Source: Acinetobacter sp. ANC 4558
Lineage (GTDB): Bacteria > Pseudomonadota > Gammaproteobacteria > Pseudomonadales > Moraxellaceae
Reading direction: 5' to 3'
NCBI RefSeq assembly: GCF_002135375.1
Contig: NZ_NEGH01000002.1
Location: 372,001 to 436,000 of the forward strand
DNA: 64,000 nucleotides
The notes beneath the pieces were generated by a model. The model had not been told where the DNA came from, did no database searches, and saw nothing but the letters and a program-made list of their open reading frames with translations. Numbering within the stretch: position 1 is the stretch's first letter; each line of letters starts with the position of its first letter. Shown here piece after piece: positions 44,643 through 53,417 of this stretch. Position numbers and translations under genes: made by a program.

Positions 44643-44656
44643 TAGATAAATCATAA

Positions 44657-44685
44657 AAGCCCTTTTCGTTAAGGGCTTTTATTGA
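44657..44685 (+). terminator. Terminator after the small membrane protein gene
   Basis: AAAAGCCCTT and AAGGGCTTTT form a 10-bp stem with a TTCGTT loop. Confidence 0.85.
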
Positions 44686-44892
44686 TTATATAAAAATAAA
44701 CAATTGATATTAGATTTTATTTTTCAGATAATTAATTACATAAATTGTATCTTTATTTTACATAGGTAAAATAAAACCTAAGAAATTTGATATCTTATAA
44801 TCCATTTTCACGCCAACTCAATTGGTCGCATATTAACTCACCTATGCCCTATATTTTATGGACACATAAACATTAAAAAATTAGGAAAAAAT

Positions 44893-46251
44893 ATGAGTAC
44901 TCCTAAAACAACAGTACATTATGTTGAAGATAAAATTAACAGTTGGCAAACACGCTCCCCATTCATTATTCTTTTTCTTGCAAGTTTAGTTGGCGTTGCA
45001 ACAGGTCTGATTGGTTCTTTATTTCAAATCGGAATAGCTCATATTATTTCTTGGCGAATGGGAATTGCAGATTCAGAGTTTTCAAATATTTATATCAAAT
45101 GTTTGGTCATTTTTCTCATTACTGCTGCAATGGGTGCTTTTTCATATTATCTCGTAAAAAAATATGCACCTGAATCTGGTGGCTCAGGTATCCCAGAAGT
45201 TGAGGGTGCCCTTTTAGATCTCAGACCAGTAAGGTGGAAGAGAGTTTTGCCTGTAAAATTTTTTGGTGGGCTGACTGCTTTAGGAAGTGGGATGGTATTA
45301 GGCCGCGAAGGTCCTACTGTACAAATGGGATCTAGTCTTGGGAAAATGCTTGCAGATACGACTAAAATAAAAAATAAAGAATCTCAACATACATTGATTG
45401 CGACAGGAGCTGGAGCAGGTATTACGACTGCATTTAATGCTCCTTTAGGCGGTATTCTATTTGTTATTGAAGAAATGCGTGGAGAGTTCTCTTATACGAA
45501 GTCATCTATAAAGGCTGTCTTTGTTGGTTGCATTTCTGCATGTATTGTTTATCAACTGATTATCGGTTCATCTCCGATTTTAAATATTGGTACATATATT
45601 TCAGTACCTCTTAATTCAATTTGGATATATATTTTTCTCGGAATATTTGTCGGAGTGATCGGGGCTTTATCTAATTTTCTAATTTTATCTACTCGAAAGT
45701 TTTTAGATCTGTTTTATCAGAAAAAAGAGTATTTTTTTGTCCTTACTGGTGCATTACTTGCTGGTTTCTTTGGCTTACTTACGATATTTCTCCCTGATAT
45801 CACTGGTGGTGGTTTTTTAATTATTCCGAATGTCATTGATGAATTATATAGTTTTTATCCATTGCTCATTCTATTCTCTCTTCGCTTGATTGCAACCGTA
45901 ATCTGTTTTGGGTCGGGTGCACCCGGAGGTATTTTTTCACCCACAATTGCTTTGGGTGCAATTTTAGGTGTTTTATTTGGAATTTGTGCGAGAACTATTT
46001 TCCCTGAATATGATATTCACTTAGGTACCTGTGCCATTTTAGGCATGGCAGGCTTATTTGCAGCCAGTATCAGAGCGCCTCTCACAGGAATTGTGATTGT
46101 CATTGAAATGACCAGTAGCTATATATTAATTCTTCCATTAATTTTAACCTGTGTAACAGCTACATTTATTGCTCAAACCTTAGGTTCAACATCCTTATAT
46201 TCAGAGATTCTTAATAACACACTAGATAAGCTAGGCATTCAACGTAAATAA
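44893..46251 (+). CDS. clcA: ClC-type H+/Cl- antiporter
   Basis: A 452-residue inner-membrane ClC protein. The selectivity motifs are all present: GSGIPEVEGAL (near residue 97), GREGPTVQMG with the gating Glu (near 138), and GGIFSPTIALGA (near 346). The gating and a proton-path Glu (near 195) suggest a proton-coupled exchanger of the E. coli ClcA type, which works in acid stress. AGGA precedes the ATG. No regulatory CBS domain is fused. Confidence 0.93.
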   Translation: MSTPKTTVHYVEDKINSWQTRSPFIILFLASLVGVATGLIGSLFQIGIAHIISWRMGIADSEFSNIYIKCLVIFLITAAMGAFSYYLVKKYAPESGGSGIPEVEGALLDLRPVRWKRVLPVKFFGGLTALGSGMVLGREGPTVQMGSSLGKMLADTTKIKNKESQHTLIATGAGAGITTAFNAPLGGILFVIEEMRGEFSYTKSSIKAVFVGCISACIVYQLIIGSSPILNIGTYISVPLNSIWIYIFLGIFVGVIGALSNFLILSTRKFLDLFYQKKEYFFVLTGALLAGFFGLLTIFLPDITGGGFLIIPNVIDELYSFYPLLILFSLRLIATVICFGSGAPGGIFSPTIALGAILGVLFGICARTIFPEYDIHLGTCAILGMAGLFAASIRAPLTGIVIVIEMTSSYILILPLILTCVTATFIAQTLGSTSLYSEILNNTLDKLGIQRK

Positions 46252-46308
46252 TGACTGTTATTGATCATAAAATATTTCGACCATTCATAAAATAATATGC
46301 AATGGTCA

Positions 46309-46335
46309 AAAAAAGCTCCACAATGTGGAGCTTTT
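46309..46335 (+). terminator. Bidirectional terminator between clcA and the protease gene
   Basis: AAAAAGCTCCACA and TGTGGAGCTTTTT form a palindromic stem between convergent genes. Confidence 0.88.
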
Positions 46336-46345
46336 TCAAAAATAA

Positions 46346-47533
46346 TTAGCGTTTTGGTAAAGGTATAAATTGTTTATTTGTATCATTGGTCACTTTTTTG
46401 AGCTCACCAATAACAACTTCTCTAATCGCTTCTTGATTTCCACGTTTTACCAAAATTGATGCTTTACTATTCGGTGCTTGCTGCGCAATATAATTTCTTA
46501 AATGAGAGGGTGACGTAATCACTTCTTCATTTACTTTTAAAATAATATCACCCTTTTCTAGACCACCTAAATCCGCAGGTCCTTGTGACTGTACCTCAGC
46601 AACTTCAACGCCAATTTGTTTTGGTGTTAATAAATTTTCATTTTTGATTGCCTGTAAGCCAATTCCTAGCCAACCACGAACGACACGACCATCTTTTAAA
46701 ATAGAATTTAATACCTGTTGGCAAACCTTTGCAGAAATCGCAAAACCGATACCCATTGAACCACCAGATTGAGAAAATATTGCCGTATTTACACCAATCA
46801 AATTACCTGAAACATCAATTAATGCCCCACCAGAATTACCTGGATTAATGGCTGCATCTGTTTGAATAAAATCTTCATAAGTGCTAATGCTTAAATCAGA
46901 ACGTCCAGTTGCTGAAATAATACCTTGCGTCACCGTTTGTCCAACACCAAATGGATTACCAATAGCAAGTACAACATCACCGACTTCATTTCCACTCAAT
47001 TTGAATGGTAATACAGGTAATTTATCTAAATTGATTTTAATAACAGCTAAATCTGTATCTGGATCTGTACCCACCACTTGTGCTTCTGCCGTACGTCCAT
47101 CATTTAATGCTACAATAATTTTATCAGCTTGGGCAATCACATGATTATTCGTTAATATATAACCATCTGGTCTTACAATTACACCTGAACCTAAACTATT
47201 TTGATCTGGTCCATGCTGAAATTGTTCTGGTAGTTGATCACCAAAAAACTGTCTAAATGCTGGATCATTTAATAATGGATGTTGAACATTTTGAATACTT
47301 TGCGTGGTATAAATATTAACCACTGCTGGAGCTGCAACTTTAACAGCAGCATGATAAGAAACGACCCCACCCGTACGAGTTGTATCTATAAGTGGTTCAA
47401 CTTTTTCAGCTGGTAACTTTACTCCATCAGGTGAAATTGGAGCTTTAGGTTTGGTCATTTGTTGCCATCCCATAAATCCAACAATCACAATAATAAGTAG
47501 TATCCAAGGCAACCAGGTAAAGGTCCTTCGCAC
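46346..47533 (-). CDS. HtrA-family serine protease, DegS/AlgW-like
   Basis: A 395-residue periplasmic protease anchored by an N-terminal transmembrane helix (WLPWILLIIVIVGFMGW). The trypsin-like triad is visible: His in TNNHVIA, Asp in DPDTDLAVIKI and Ser in NPGNSGGALID. One PDZ domain follows (LLTPKQIGVEVAEVQSQGPADLGGLEKGDIILKV). One anchor and one PDZ match DegS/AlgW, which start envelope-stress signalling by cutting RseA/MucA; DegP-like proteases have two PDZ domains. It starts with GTG behind AGAGG. No anti-sigma gene adjoins. Confidence 0.92.
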   Translation of the reverse strand: MRRTFTWLPWILLIIVIVGFMGWQQMTKPKAPISPDGVKLPAEKVEPLIDTTRTGGVVSYHAAVKVAAPAVVNIYTTQSIQNVQHPLLNDPAFRQFFGDQLPEQFQHGPDQNSLGSGVIVRPDGYILTNNHVIAQADKIIVALNDGRTAEAQVVGTDPDTDLAVIKINLDKLPVLPFKLSGNEVGDVVLAIGNPFGVGQTVTQGIISATGRSDLSISTYEDFIQTDAAINPGNSGGALIDVSGNLIGVNTAIFSQSGGSMGIGFAISAKVCQQVLNSILKDGRVVRGWLGIGLQAIKNENLLTPKQIGVEVAEVQSQGPADLGGLEKGDIILKVNEEVITSPSHLRNYIAQQAPNSKASILVKRGNQEAIREVVIGELKKVTNDTNKQFIPLPKR

Positions 47534-47700
47534 GATTTATACCTCTATAAAAAGATTTTAATTCGTTGATGAGTAAATGATTTATTCGCTATTTTAAATG
47601 GAAAATCAAAGTTAATCACAAAAAAAACAAAAATATTTGTCTTTCTTTAGTTACAATTCAAATATGTTTTATATATTTTCATTTAATTTCGAGGAACGCT

Positions 47701-48459
47701 ATGGCCAATCTCAATGACATTATTTTATGGTGCAATCAAACCTTGAAATCTCATGAATTTAAAGATTATGCACCAAATGGTTTACAAATTGAAGGTCAAC
47801 ACAACGTCGATAAAATTTTATGTGCAGTGACTGCATCTCAAGATGCAATTGATGCAGCAATTGAACAAGGTGCTGATCTACTCTTGGTACATCATGGTTA
47901 TTTTTGGAAAGGTGAAGCTTATCCAATTACGGGGATGCGTGGTAAACGCATTAAAACCCTCATTCAACATAATATCTCTTTGGTTGGGTATCACCTTCCT
48001 TTAGATTCACATCCAAGTTTGGGTAATAATGCTGCTATTGCAGACTTACTTCAATTAGAAAATATAGAAGCATTAGATCCAACCGAAAAGCACCCAATTG
48101 GAAATATTGGATATTTATCTGAAAGTTTGTCACCTGAAGAATTCAAACGCTTGTTAACCCAACGTTTAGGTTTCAATACAATACATTTAGCTGCTGAAAA
48201 AAAACAAATTCATAAAGTCGGTTACTGCACAGGCGCCGCTCAAGACTTTATTCTTAAAGCGGCTGAACAAAATTGCGACGCTTATATTTCTGGTGAGGTT
48301 AGCGAGCGCACTTTTTACGAAGCAAAAGAGCTGAATATTCATTATTATGCATGTGGTCATCATGCAACTGAAAAATATGGCGTACAACGCTTAGCTAAAG
48401 CAATTTCGGAACAATTTGGTATTGAATACAGTTATTTTGAGTTAAATAATCCAATTTAA
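47701..48459 (+). CDS. Nif3-like dinuclear metal-centre protein (YbgI family)
   Basis: A 252-residue member of the Nif3/YbgI family, which forms toroidal hexamers with a two-metal site; annotated by some as GTP cyclohydrolase 1 type 2, though the activity is uncertain. Metal ligands are seen in LLVHHGYFWKG (near residue 61), GYHLPLDSHP (near 97), and HHATEKYGV (near 219). GAGGAA precedes the ATG. It is separated from sodB by about 150 bases. Confidence 0.92.
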   Translation: MANLNDIILWCNQTLKSHEFKDYAPNGLQIEGQHNVDKILCAVTASQDAIDAAIEQGADLLLVHHGYFWKGEAYPITGMRGKRIKTLIQHNISLVGYHLPLDSHPSLGNNAAIADLLQLENIEALDPTEKHPIGNIGYLSESLSPEEFKRLLTQRLGFNTIHLAAEKKQIHKVGYCTGAAQDFILKAAEQNCDAYISGEVSERTFYEAKELNIHYYACGHHATEKYGVQRLAKAISEQFGIEYSYFELNNPI

Positions 48460-48613
48460 ATTGAAGTTTCAATATTTTTTGTTTGCTTTATCTGTATAAA
48501 TTCGAGCTTTATTCTGTAATGTTATTTACAACTAATATCCAAATTAACGCGAGAATCTATTACAATAGAGCCACTTAATGTTATAACCCAGCACAATGCA
48601 AGGAATTGAAATC

Positions 48614-49240
48614 ATGACAACGATTACATTACCAGCTTTACCGTACGGCTACGAAGATCTTGCGCCACATATCAGTAAAGAAACTTTAGAGTTTCATCAT
48701 GACAAACATCATAATACTTATGTTGTTAACTTGAATAACCTGATTAAAGGTACAGAGCTTGAAGGTAAAACTTTAGAAGAAATTATCACGACAACTGCTG
48801 GTGATACTGCTAAAGCTGGCGTATTCAATAATGCTGCTCAAGTTTGGAATCACACTTTCTATTGGAACTGTTTAGCGAAAAATGGTGGTGGTAAGGCAAC
48901 TGGTGCTTTAGCTGCTAAAATTGATGAAGCTTTTGGTTCTTATGAAAAATTTGCTGAAGAGTTTGCTGCTGCTGCGACAACTCAATTCGGTTCAGGTTGG
49001 GCATGGTTAGTTGCTGATCAAGTAAATGGCAATCTTTCTATTGTTAAGACATCAAACGCTGATACACCACTTGCACATGGTCAAGTTGCTGTATTAACAA
49101 TTGATGTATGGGAACACGCTTACTATATCGACTTCCGTAATGCTCGCCCTAAATATATTTCTACGTTCTTAGAAAGCTTAGTAAATTGGGACTATGCAAA
49201 TGCAAAATATGCAGGTCTTGAAGCAGGTGTTGAAAAGTAA
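48614..49240 (+). CDS. sodB: Iron superoxide dismutase
   Basis: Removes cytoplasmic superoxide. The 208-residue protein has the four metal ligands in LEFHHDKHH (near residue 28), QVWNHTFYW (near 78), and [10 protein letters not shown] (near 164-168), and the FeSOD-type [13 protein letters not shown] segment. The start is ATG at 48614 with AAGGA 9 bases upstream; the frame is open to 48596. A terminator follows. Confidence 0.96.
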   Translation: MTTITLPALPYGYEDLAPHISKETLEFHHDKHHNTYVVNLNNLIKGTELEGKTLEEIITTTAGDTAKAGVFNNAAQVWNHTFYWNCLAKNGGGKATGALAAKIDEAFGSYEKFAEEFAAAATTQFGSGWAWLVADQVNGNLSIVKTSNADTPLAHGQVAVLTIDVWEHAYYIDFRNARPKYISTFLESLVNWDYANAKYAGLEAGVEK

Positions 49241-49258
49241 TTCGTTATTTTTCTAAAA

Positions 49259-49285
49259 GAATCACCCGATAAGGGTGATTTTTTA
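49259..49285 (+). terminator. Terminator after sodB
   Basis: AATCACCC and GGGTGATT form an 8-bp stem followed by TTTTTATT. Confidence 0.85.
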
Positions 49286-49530
49286 TTAACTCAAATATTG
49301 TGCGTCTTTGCAGAAAAGTTCACCATAAATACGCTGTGTAATTTTTACCTTTAGCGATAAAAAAATAAAACCGTATGTTCGATAAAAATTTATATTTTTT
49401 TTCATTCTAATTTTATTTGTTATATTTCAATTTTTCAGTTATCCAAAATTTAAAATTCAAACAATATATAAACATTTTTTAAATATTGCCTAATAAAAAA
49501 ACATTTAGTTATCTTTTCCTTCAAATAGAC
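49286..49530. other. Intergenic, no gene seen
   Basis: About 245 AT-rich bases between sodB and the tRNA-Asn promoter; no ORF with a ribosome-binding site and no strong structure. Confidence 0.5.
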
Positions 49531-49559
49531 TTGACCACTTGCACTTTCACCCCTAGAAT
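49531..49559 (+). promoter_or_regulatory. Promoter of the tRNA-Asn pair
   Basis: TTGACC (49531-49536), a 17-base spacer and TAGAAT (49554-49559), followed by a GC-containing discriminator (GCGC). Initiation is predicted a few bases before the first tRNA. Confidence 0.75.
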
Positions 49560-49570
49560 GCGCATCAGAT

Positions 49571-49646
49571 TCTCCAATAGCTCAGTCGGTAGAGCGACGG
49601 ACTGTTAATCCGCAGGTCCCTGGTTCGAGCCCAGGTTGGAGAGCCA
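49571..49646 (+). tRNA. tRNA-Asn (GTT), copy 1
   Basis: A 76-nt cloverleaf with acceptor stem TCTCCAA/TTGGAGA, discriminator G, encoded CCA and anticodon GTT at 49604-49606. Confidence 0.95.
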
Positions 49647-49647
49647 T

Positions 49648-49723
49648 TCTTCCATAGCTCAGTCGGTAGAGCGACGGACTGTTAATCCGCAGGTCCCTGG
49701 TTCGAGCCCAGGTGGAAGAGCCA
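49648..49723 (+). tRNA. tRNA-Asn (GTT), copy 2
   Basis: Same body as copy 1, but with acceptor stem TCTTCCA/TGGAAGA; anticodon GTT at 49681-49683; CCA encoded. Only one base separates the two tRNAs, so they must be cut from one precursor. Confidence 0.95.
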
Positions 49724-49730
49724 AATTTTT

Positions 49731-49762
49731 AAAAAACCCACGCATCATGTCGTGGGTTTTTT
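49731..49762 (+). terminator. Terminator after the tRNA-Asn pair
   Basis: AAAACCCACG and CGTGGGTTTT form a 10-bp stem, followed by TTATT. Confidence 0.85.
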
Positions 49763-50047
49763 ATTAGATAAATATAATATTTCGAACAGTTAAGCGCTAT
49801 TTAAGAATATTTTTTAAATTTAACCAGATCTTTACTTCGTTATCATAATTTTATAAATCACAAAGATTATTTCCAATATATCAGTCTTAATGCTGCATTT
49901 AATGGAATAAACAACGATATTTACTTTACTTTACCCACCCAACTGCGTAAGAATTTAAGCCTTGAGATCATACCTTTTCGTCAAGATTATAGATTTTGCA
50001 CGTTTAATTTTACCGATCAGCCTTAGATCAGTTTTTTGGAGTTTTGA
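49763..50047. other. Upstream region of rubA
   Basis: About 285 AT-rich bases with no gene. It must hold the rubA promoter; I cannot pick one with confidence. CTTTACTTTAC repeats near 49922 are short and probably chance. Confidence 0.4.
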
Positions 50048-50212
50048 ATGAAAAAATATCAATGCATCGTTTGTGGATGGATTTATGATGAGGCTGAAGG
50101 TTGGCCACAAGATGGTATTGTGGCTGGTACAAAGTGGGAAGATATTCCAGATGATTGGACTTGTCCAGATTGTGGTGTGACTAAAATAGATTTTGAAATG
50201 ATTGAAATCTAA
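50048..50212 (+). CDS. rubA: Rubredoxin
   Basis: A 54-residue single-iron electron carrier. The iron is held by two CxxC pairs, CIVCG (residues 6-9) and CPDCG (residues 39-42), with the conserved aromatic core (W/Y at 11, 13, 30, 37). GGAG lies 6 bases before the ATG. In Acinetobacter ADP1 rubA is required for alkane hydroxylation with AlkM, and the same order rubA-rubB-estB-oxyR is found there. A hairpin between rubA and rubB may lower downstream expression. Confidence 0.96.
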   Translation: MKKYQCIVCGWIYDEAEGWPQDGIVAGTKWEDIPDDWTCPDCGVTKIDFEMIEI

Positions 50213-50220
50213 TGAATTTT

Positions 50221-50245
50221 AAAAGACCATTTTAATGGTCTTTTT
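50221..50245 (+). terminator. Hairpin between rubA and rubB
   Basis: AAAAGACCAT and ATGGTCTTTT form a 10-bp stem followed by T and A/T-rich sequence, inside the known rubAB operon; it may attenuate or be processed. Confidence 0.65.
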
Positions 50246-50281
50246 ATATATGTGACACAAAATCATTATGGAGAAATGAAT

Positions 50282-51460
50282 ATGCACCCTATCGTCATTA
50301 TTGGTTCAGGAATGGCAGGCTATACGCTTGCGCGTGAATTTCGAAAATTAAATACGGAATCTGAACTTGTTATGATTAGTGCAGATGATGCGATCAACTA
50401 TGCAAAACCAACACTTTCAAATGCATTAGTTGGAAAAAAATCACCTGAGCAAATCGCTTTAGGGGATGCTGAAAAAATGAGTGCTCAACTCAATATTCGC
50501 ATTGTAAAAAATACTTGGGTAAAATCTATTGATTCACATACTCAAACGCTTACCCTTGAAAACAATCATGATCAATCTACCCAACAATATTCCAAACTTA
50601 TTTTAGCGATAGGCGCTCAACCAATTCGTTTGGCGATTTCTGGCACAGGTAGTGATGATATTCATGTGATCAATCATATTGATGACTATCAAGCATTTCG
50701 AAAACAACTCGAACAAAAACAAAATAAACGTGTTGTAATTCTAGGTGCAGGACTAATTGGGTGCGAGTTTGCCAATGATTTACAAAGTACCCAACATCAA
50801 GTCACGGTAGTTGATTTAGCAGAACAACCACTTGGGCGACTATTACCAAAGCATGTTGCAGAGAAATTTAAAAGTAATTTAAGCAATGCTGGAATTCACT
50901 TTGTATTAGGTACAACAGTAGAGAAAGTTTCAAAAACTGATACGAATGCTTACATTATTTCATTGACGAATGGTCAGTCTTTAGAAGCAGATGTGGTTTT
51001 ATCTGCAATTGGTTTACAACCGAATACATCTTTAGCACAGCATACGGGTATTCAGACCAATCGCGGTATTATCAGTAATGGTTTATTAGAAACTAACATT
51101 CATCATATCTATGCGATTGGAGATTGTGCCGAAGTTAATGGCACACTTCTTCCTTATGTTATGCCCATCATGCAGCAAGCACGTGCACTTGCAAAAACAT
51201 TAAATCATGAGATTACTCACGTGCATTACCCAGCCATGCCTGTCGCAGTAAAAACCCCCTCTTCACCATTAACTGTTTTACCTGTTCCCAATGGCATTGA
51301 AGTAACTTGGCAAACAGAAGATTTAGAAGATGGTCTAATTGCAAAAGCATTCGATCGTGATAATATTCTACGTGGCTTTGTTCTACTCGGTGTTACTGCA
51401 GGAAAACAAAGACTTACTTTAACAAAACAAGTTCCAGACTTGATTCCAATAAATAATTAA
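50282..51460 (+). CDS. rubB: Rubredoxin-NAD(+) reductase
   Basis: An FAD-dependent reductase of 392 residues that passes electrons from NADH to rubredoxin. Motifs: N-terminal FAD-binding IVIIGSGMAGYTLAREFRK, a second NAD-binding Rossmann VVILGAGLIGCEFANDL near residue 150, and the FAD site YAIGDCAEV near 280. The ATG at 50282 has GGAG 8 bases upstream; upstream frame starts are less well placed. It follows rubA and precedes estB. Confidence 0.95.
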   Translation: MHPIVIIGSGMAGYTLAREFRKLNTESELVMISADDAINYAKPTLSNALVGKKSPEQIALGDAEKMSAQLNIRIVKNTWVKSIDSHTQTLTLENNHDQSTQQYSKLILAIGAQPIRLAISGTGSDDIHVINHIDDYQAFRKQLEQKQNKRVVILGAGLIGCEFANDLQSTQHQVTVVDLAEQPLGRLLPKHVAEKFKSNLSNAGIHFVLGTTVEKVSKTDTNAYIISLTNGQSLEADVVLSAIGLQPNTSLAQHTGIQTNRGIISNGLLETNIHHIYAIGDCAEVNGTLLPYVMPIMQQARALAKTLNHEITHVHYPAMPVAVKTPSSPLTVLPVPNGIEVTWQTEDLEDGLIAKAFDRDNILRGFVLLGVTAGKQRLTLTKQVPDLIPINN

Positions 51461-51472
51461 GGTTTTAATAGA

Positions 51473-51501
51473 AAGGACGTTTTTAGCGTCCTTCTTTTTA
51501 G
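51473..51501 (+). terminator. Hairpin between rubB and estB
   Basis: AAGGACG and CGTCCTT form a 7-bp stem followed by CTTTTTA, 12 bases past the rubB stop. It may partly separate the two genes. Confidence 0.6.
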
Positions 51502-51510
51502 AGACATCAG

Positions 51511-52449
51511 ATGAATAGTGCCTTAAAATTTCAGGATTCACCTTATACTACCTTTATGCAAGAAACGAAAATTACTTTAAGTAATGGTCTTGAATTGCAT
51601 GTTGAAATTGGCGGAAAAAGTACAGATCCAACCATATTATTAATTATGGGTTTAGGTGCTCAAGTTCTTTATTGGCCAGATTTTTTTTGTAAATCTCTGA
51701 TTGATCAAGGTTTCCAAGTCATTCGTTTTGATAATCGAGATATTGGTTTATCCAGTAAGATTCATCATGCAGGTCCACGATTAAATACCTTTAAAATGAT
51801 GGGTCGTTTTAGTCTTGGGCTCAAAAATCAAGGTGCTCCATATACACTATATGATATGGCTGAGGACTGTGCTTTACTGATTGATCAACTTCAACTTGGT
51901 AAAGTTCATGTTATTGGTGCTTCTATGGGTGGAATGATTGCACAAATTTTAGCGGCAGAATATCCTGAAAAAGTTCAACGTTTAATTTTATTATTCACGA
52001 GCAATATTCAGCCGTTTTTACCTATTCCTCGACCTAAACAATTATTTAGTCTGATTGGCAAGCCTAAATCTAATGATGAAAATGCGATTATCAATCATAC
52101 TTTAAAAGTTTTTCAAATAATTGGCTCACCAGGCTTAGTCAATCCAATAGAAACTTTACAAGTCGCAAAAAAATTATATCAACGAAGTTATTATCCAATG
52201 GGTATACTTCAACAATTTTTAGCAATATTATGTACAGGTTCTCTGCTACAATTAGATAAGCGAATTAAACAACCGACTCTCGTTGTTCATGGCGCATGCG
52301 ATCGTTTATTACCACCTGGACATGGTAAAGCGATTGCAAAAGCAATCCCAGGTGCTAAGTTTGAATTAATTGAAGGAATGGGGCATGATATCCCTCCGCA
52401 TTTTATTCCATATCTTAGCGGACTATTTGCACATCATTTTAAATCGTAA
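51511..52449 (+). CDS. estB: Alpha/beta-fold hydrolase, EstB-like
   Basis: A 312-residue cytoplasmic alpha/beta hydrolase. The nucleophile elbow GASMGG carries Ser (near residue 141), the acid is likely in VHGACDRLLPPGHG (near 262), and the His is in GMGHDIPPHF (near 292). By synteny it is the esterase gene estB of the ADP1 rubA-rubB-estB-oxyR operon. The natural ester is not known. It is followed 13 bases later by oxyR. Confidence 0.87.
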   Translation: MNSALKFQDSPYTTFMQETKITLSNGLELHVEIGGKSTDPTILLIMGLGAQVLYWPDFFCKSLIDQGFQVIRFDNRDIGLSSKIHHAGPRLNTFKMMGRFSLGLKNQGAPYTLYDMAEDCALLIDQLQLGKVHVIGASMGGMIAQILAAEYPEKVQRLILLFTSNIQPFLPIPRPKQLFSLIGKPKSNDENAIINHTLKVFQIIGSPGLVNPIETLQVAKKLYQRSYYPMGILQQFLAILCTGSLLQLDKRIKQPTLVVHGACDRLLPPGHGKAIAKAIPGAKFELIEGMGHDIPPHFIPYLSGLFAHHFKS

Positions 52450-52462
52450 ATATTAGGACACT

Positions 52463-53365
52463 ATGGCTGCACTACCATCCCTAAGACAGCTGTCATATTT
52501 AGTAACACTGTCTGAAACGCTGCATTTCACCGAAGCAGCTCGCCGATCTTTTGTCACTCAGTCAACTTTGTCTGGTGGTATTATGGAGTTAGAGCGACTT
52601 TTGGGTGGCGTACTCGTTGAACGTGATCGCCAAAACGTACGTTTAACTCCTCTAGGAGAACAAGTTGTTGCTCGAGCCCGTGTTCTTTTAGCGGATGCCC
52701 AAGATTTGATGCGCCTAAGCCGTGAAATGAGTGAACCACTCACTGGTGATTTACATCTCGGTATTATTCCAACCATTGCGCCCTTTATTTTGGCTCAATT
52801 ATTAAACGAAGTACATAAACAATTACCAAAAATTCAATTACATTTACATGAAGCTCAGAGCGAAAGGATTGTAGAAAGACTTGAACATGGTAATTTAGAT
52901 ATGGTTGTGCTGGCATTACCATTTGATACCCGTGGTTTAAAAGTTGCTGAAATCAAAAAAGAGAATTTATTCTTGGTATGTCATAAATCTGACCATGTTT
53001 CCATGAATGCAAACTCTTTAGATCAACTCGATCTTTCACATTTGATGTTGCTCGAAGAAGGTCATTGTTTACGTGATCATACTTTAAGTGCATGTCCTAT
53101 TGGTGAACGTAAAAATGATCATCGTTTAAAAGCAAGCTCATTACCTACGTTAGTTGAAATGGTTTCTGCAAATCTTGGTTTTACGTTATTACCAGAAATT
53201 GCGTTACATACCAATATGATAAAAGCCAATCCAGATTTAGTCATAAAATCGATTAACTCAGCACCAAGTCGTACGCTTGCTTTAGTTACCCGTAAAAGCA
53301 CGCCACTTCATAGCGAATTTGATGTTCTTTTACAAATTTTGCAAAAAATTACGCAAGATTTATAA
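52463..53365 (+). CDS. oxyR: LysR-type peroxide sensor OxyR
   Basis: A redox-sensing LysR regulator (300 residues) that switches on peroxide defence genes. The N-terminal helix-turn-helix covers residues 1-60 (LSYLVTLSETLHFTEAARRSFVTQSTLS). The sensing cysteines Cys202 and Cys211, in GHCLRDHTLSACPIGE, have the same 9-residue spacing as E. coli Cys199/Cys208. It begins 13 bases after estB. Likely autoregulation and targets such as katG/ahpCF lie outside the window. Confidence 0.95.
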   Translation: MAALPSLRQLSYLVTLSETLHFTEAARRSFVTQSTLSGGIMELERLLGGVLVERDRQNVRLTPLGEQVVARARVLLADAQDLMRLSREMSEPLTGDLHLGIIPTIAPFILAQLLNEVHKQLPKIQLHLHEAQSERIVERLEHGNLDMVVLALPFDTRGLKVAEIKKENLFLVCHKSDHVSMNANSLDQLDLSHLMLLEEGHCLRDHTLSACPIGERKNDHRLKASSLPTLVEMVSANLGFTLLPEIALHTNMIKANPDLVIKSINSAPSRTLALVTRKSTPLHSEFDVLLQILQKITQDL

Positions 53366-53375
53366 ATACAAAACG

Positions 53376-53405
53376 AAAAAAGGAGTCAATATTGACTCCT
53401 TTTTT
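53376..53405 (+). terminator. Bidirectional terminator between oxyR and ppk
   Basis: AAAAAAGGAGTCAAT and ATTGACTCCTTTTTT form a 15-bp perfect palindrome between convergent genes. Confidence 0.9.
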
Positions 53406-53417
53406 ATTGTTTCATTT

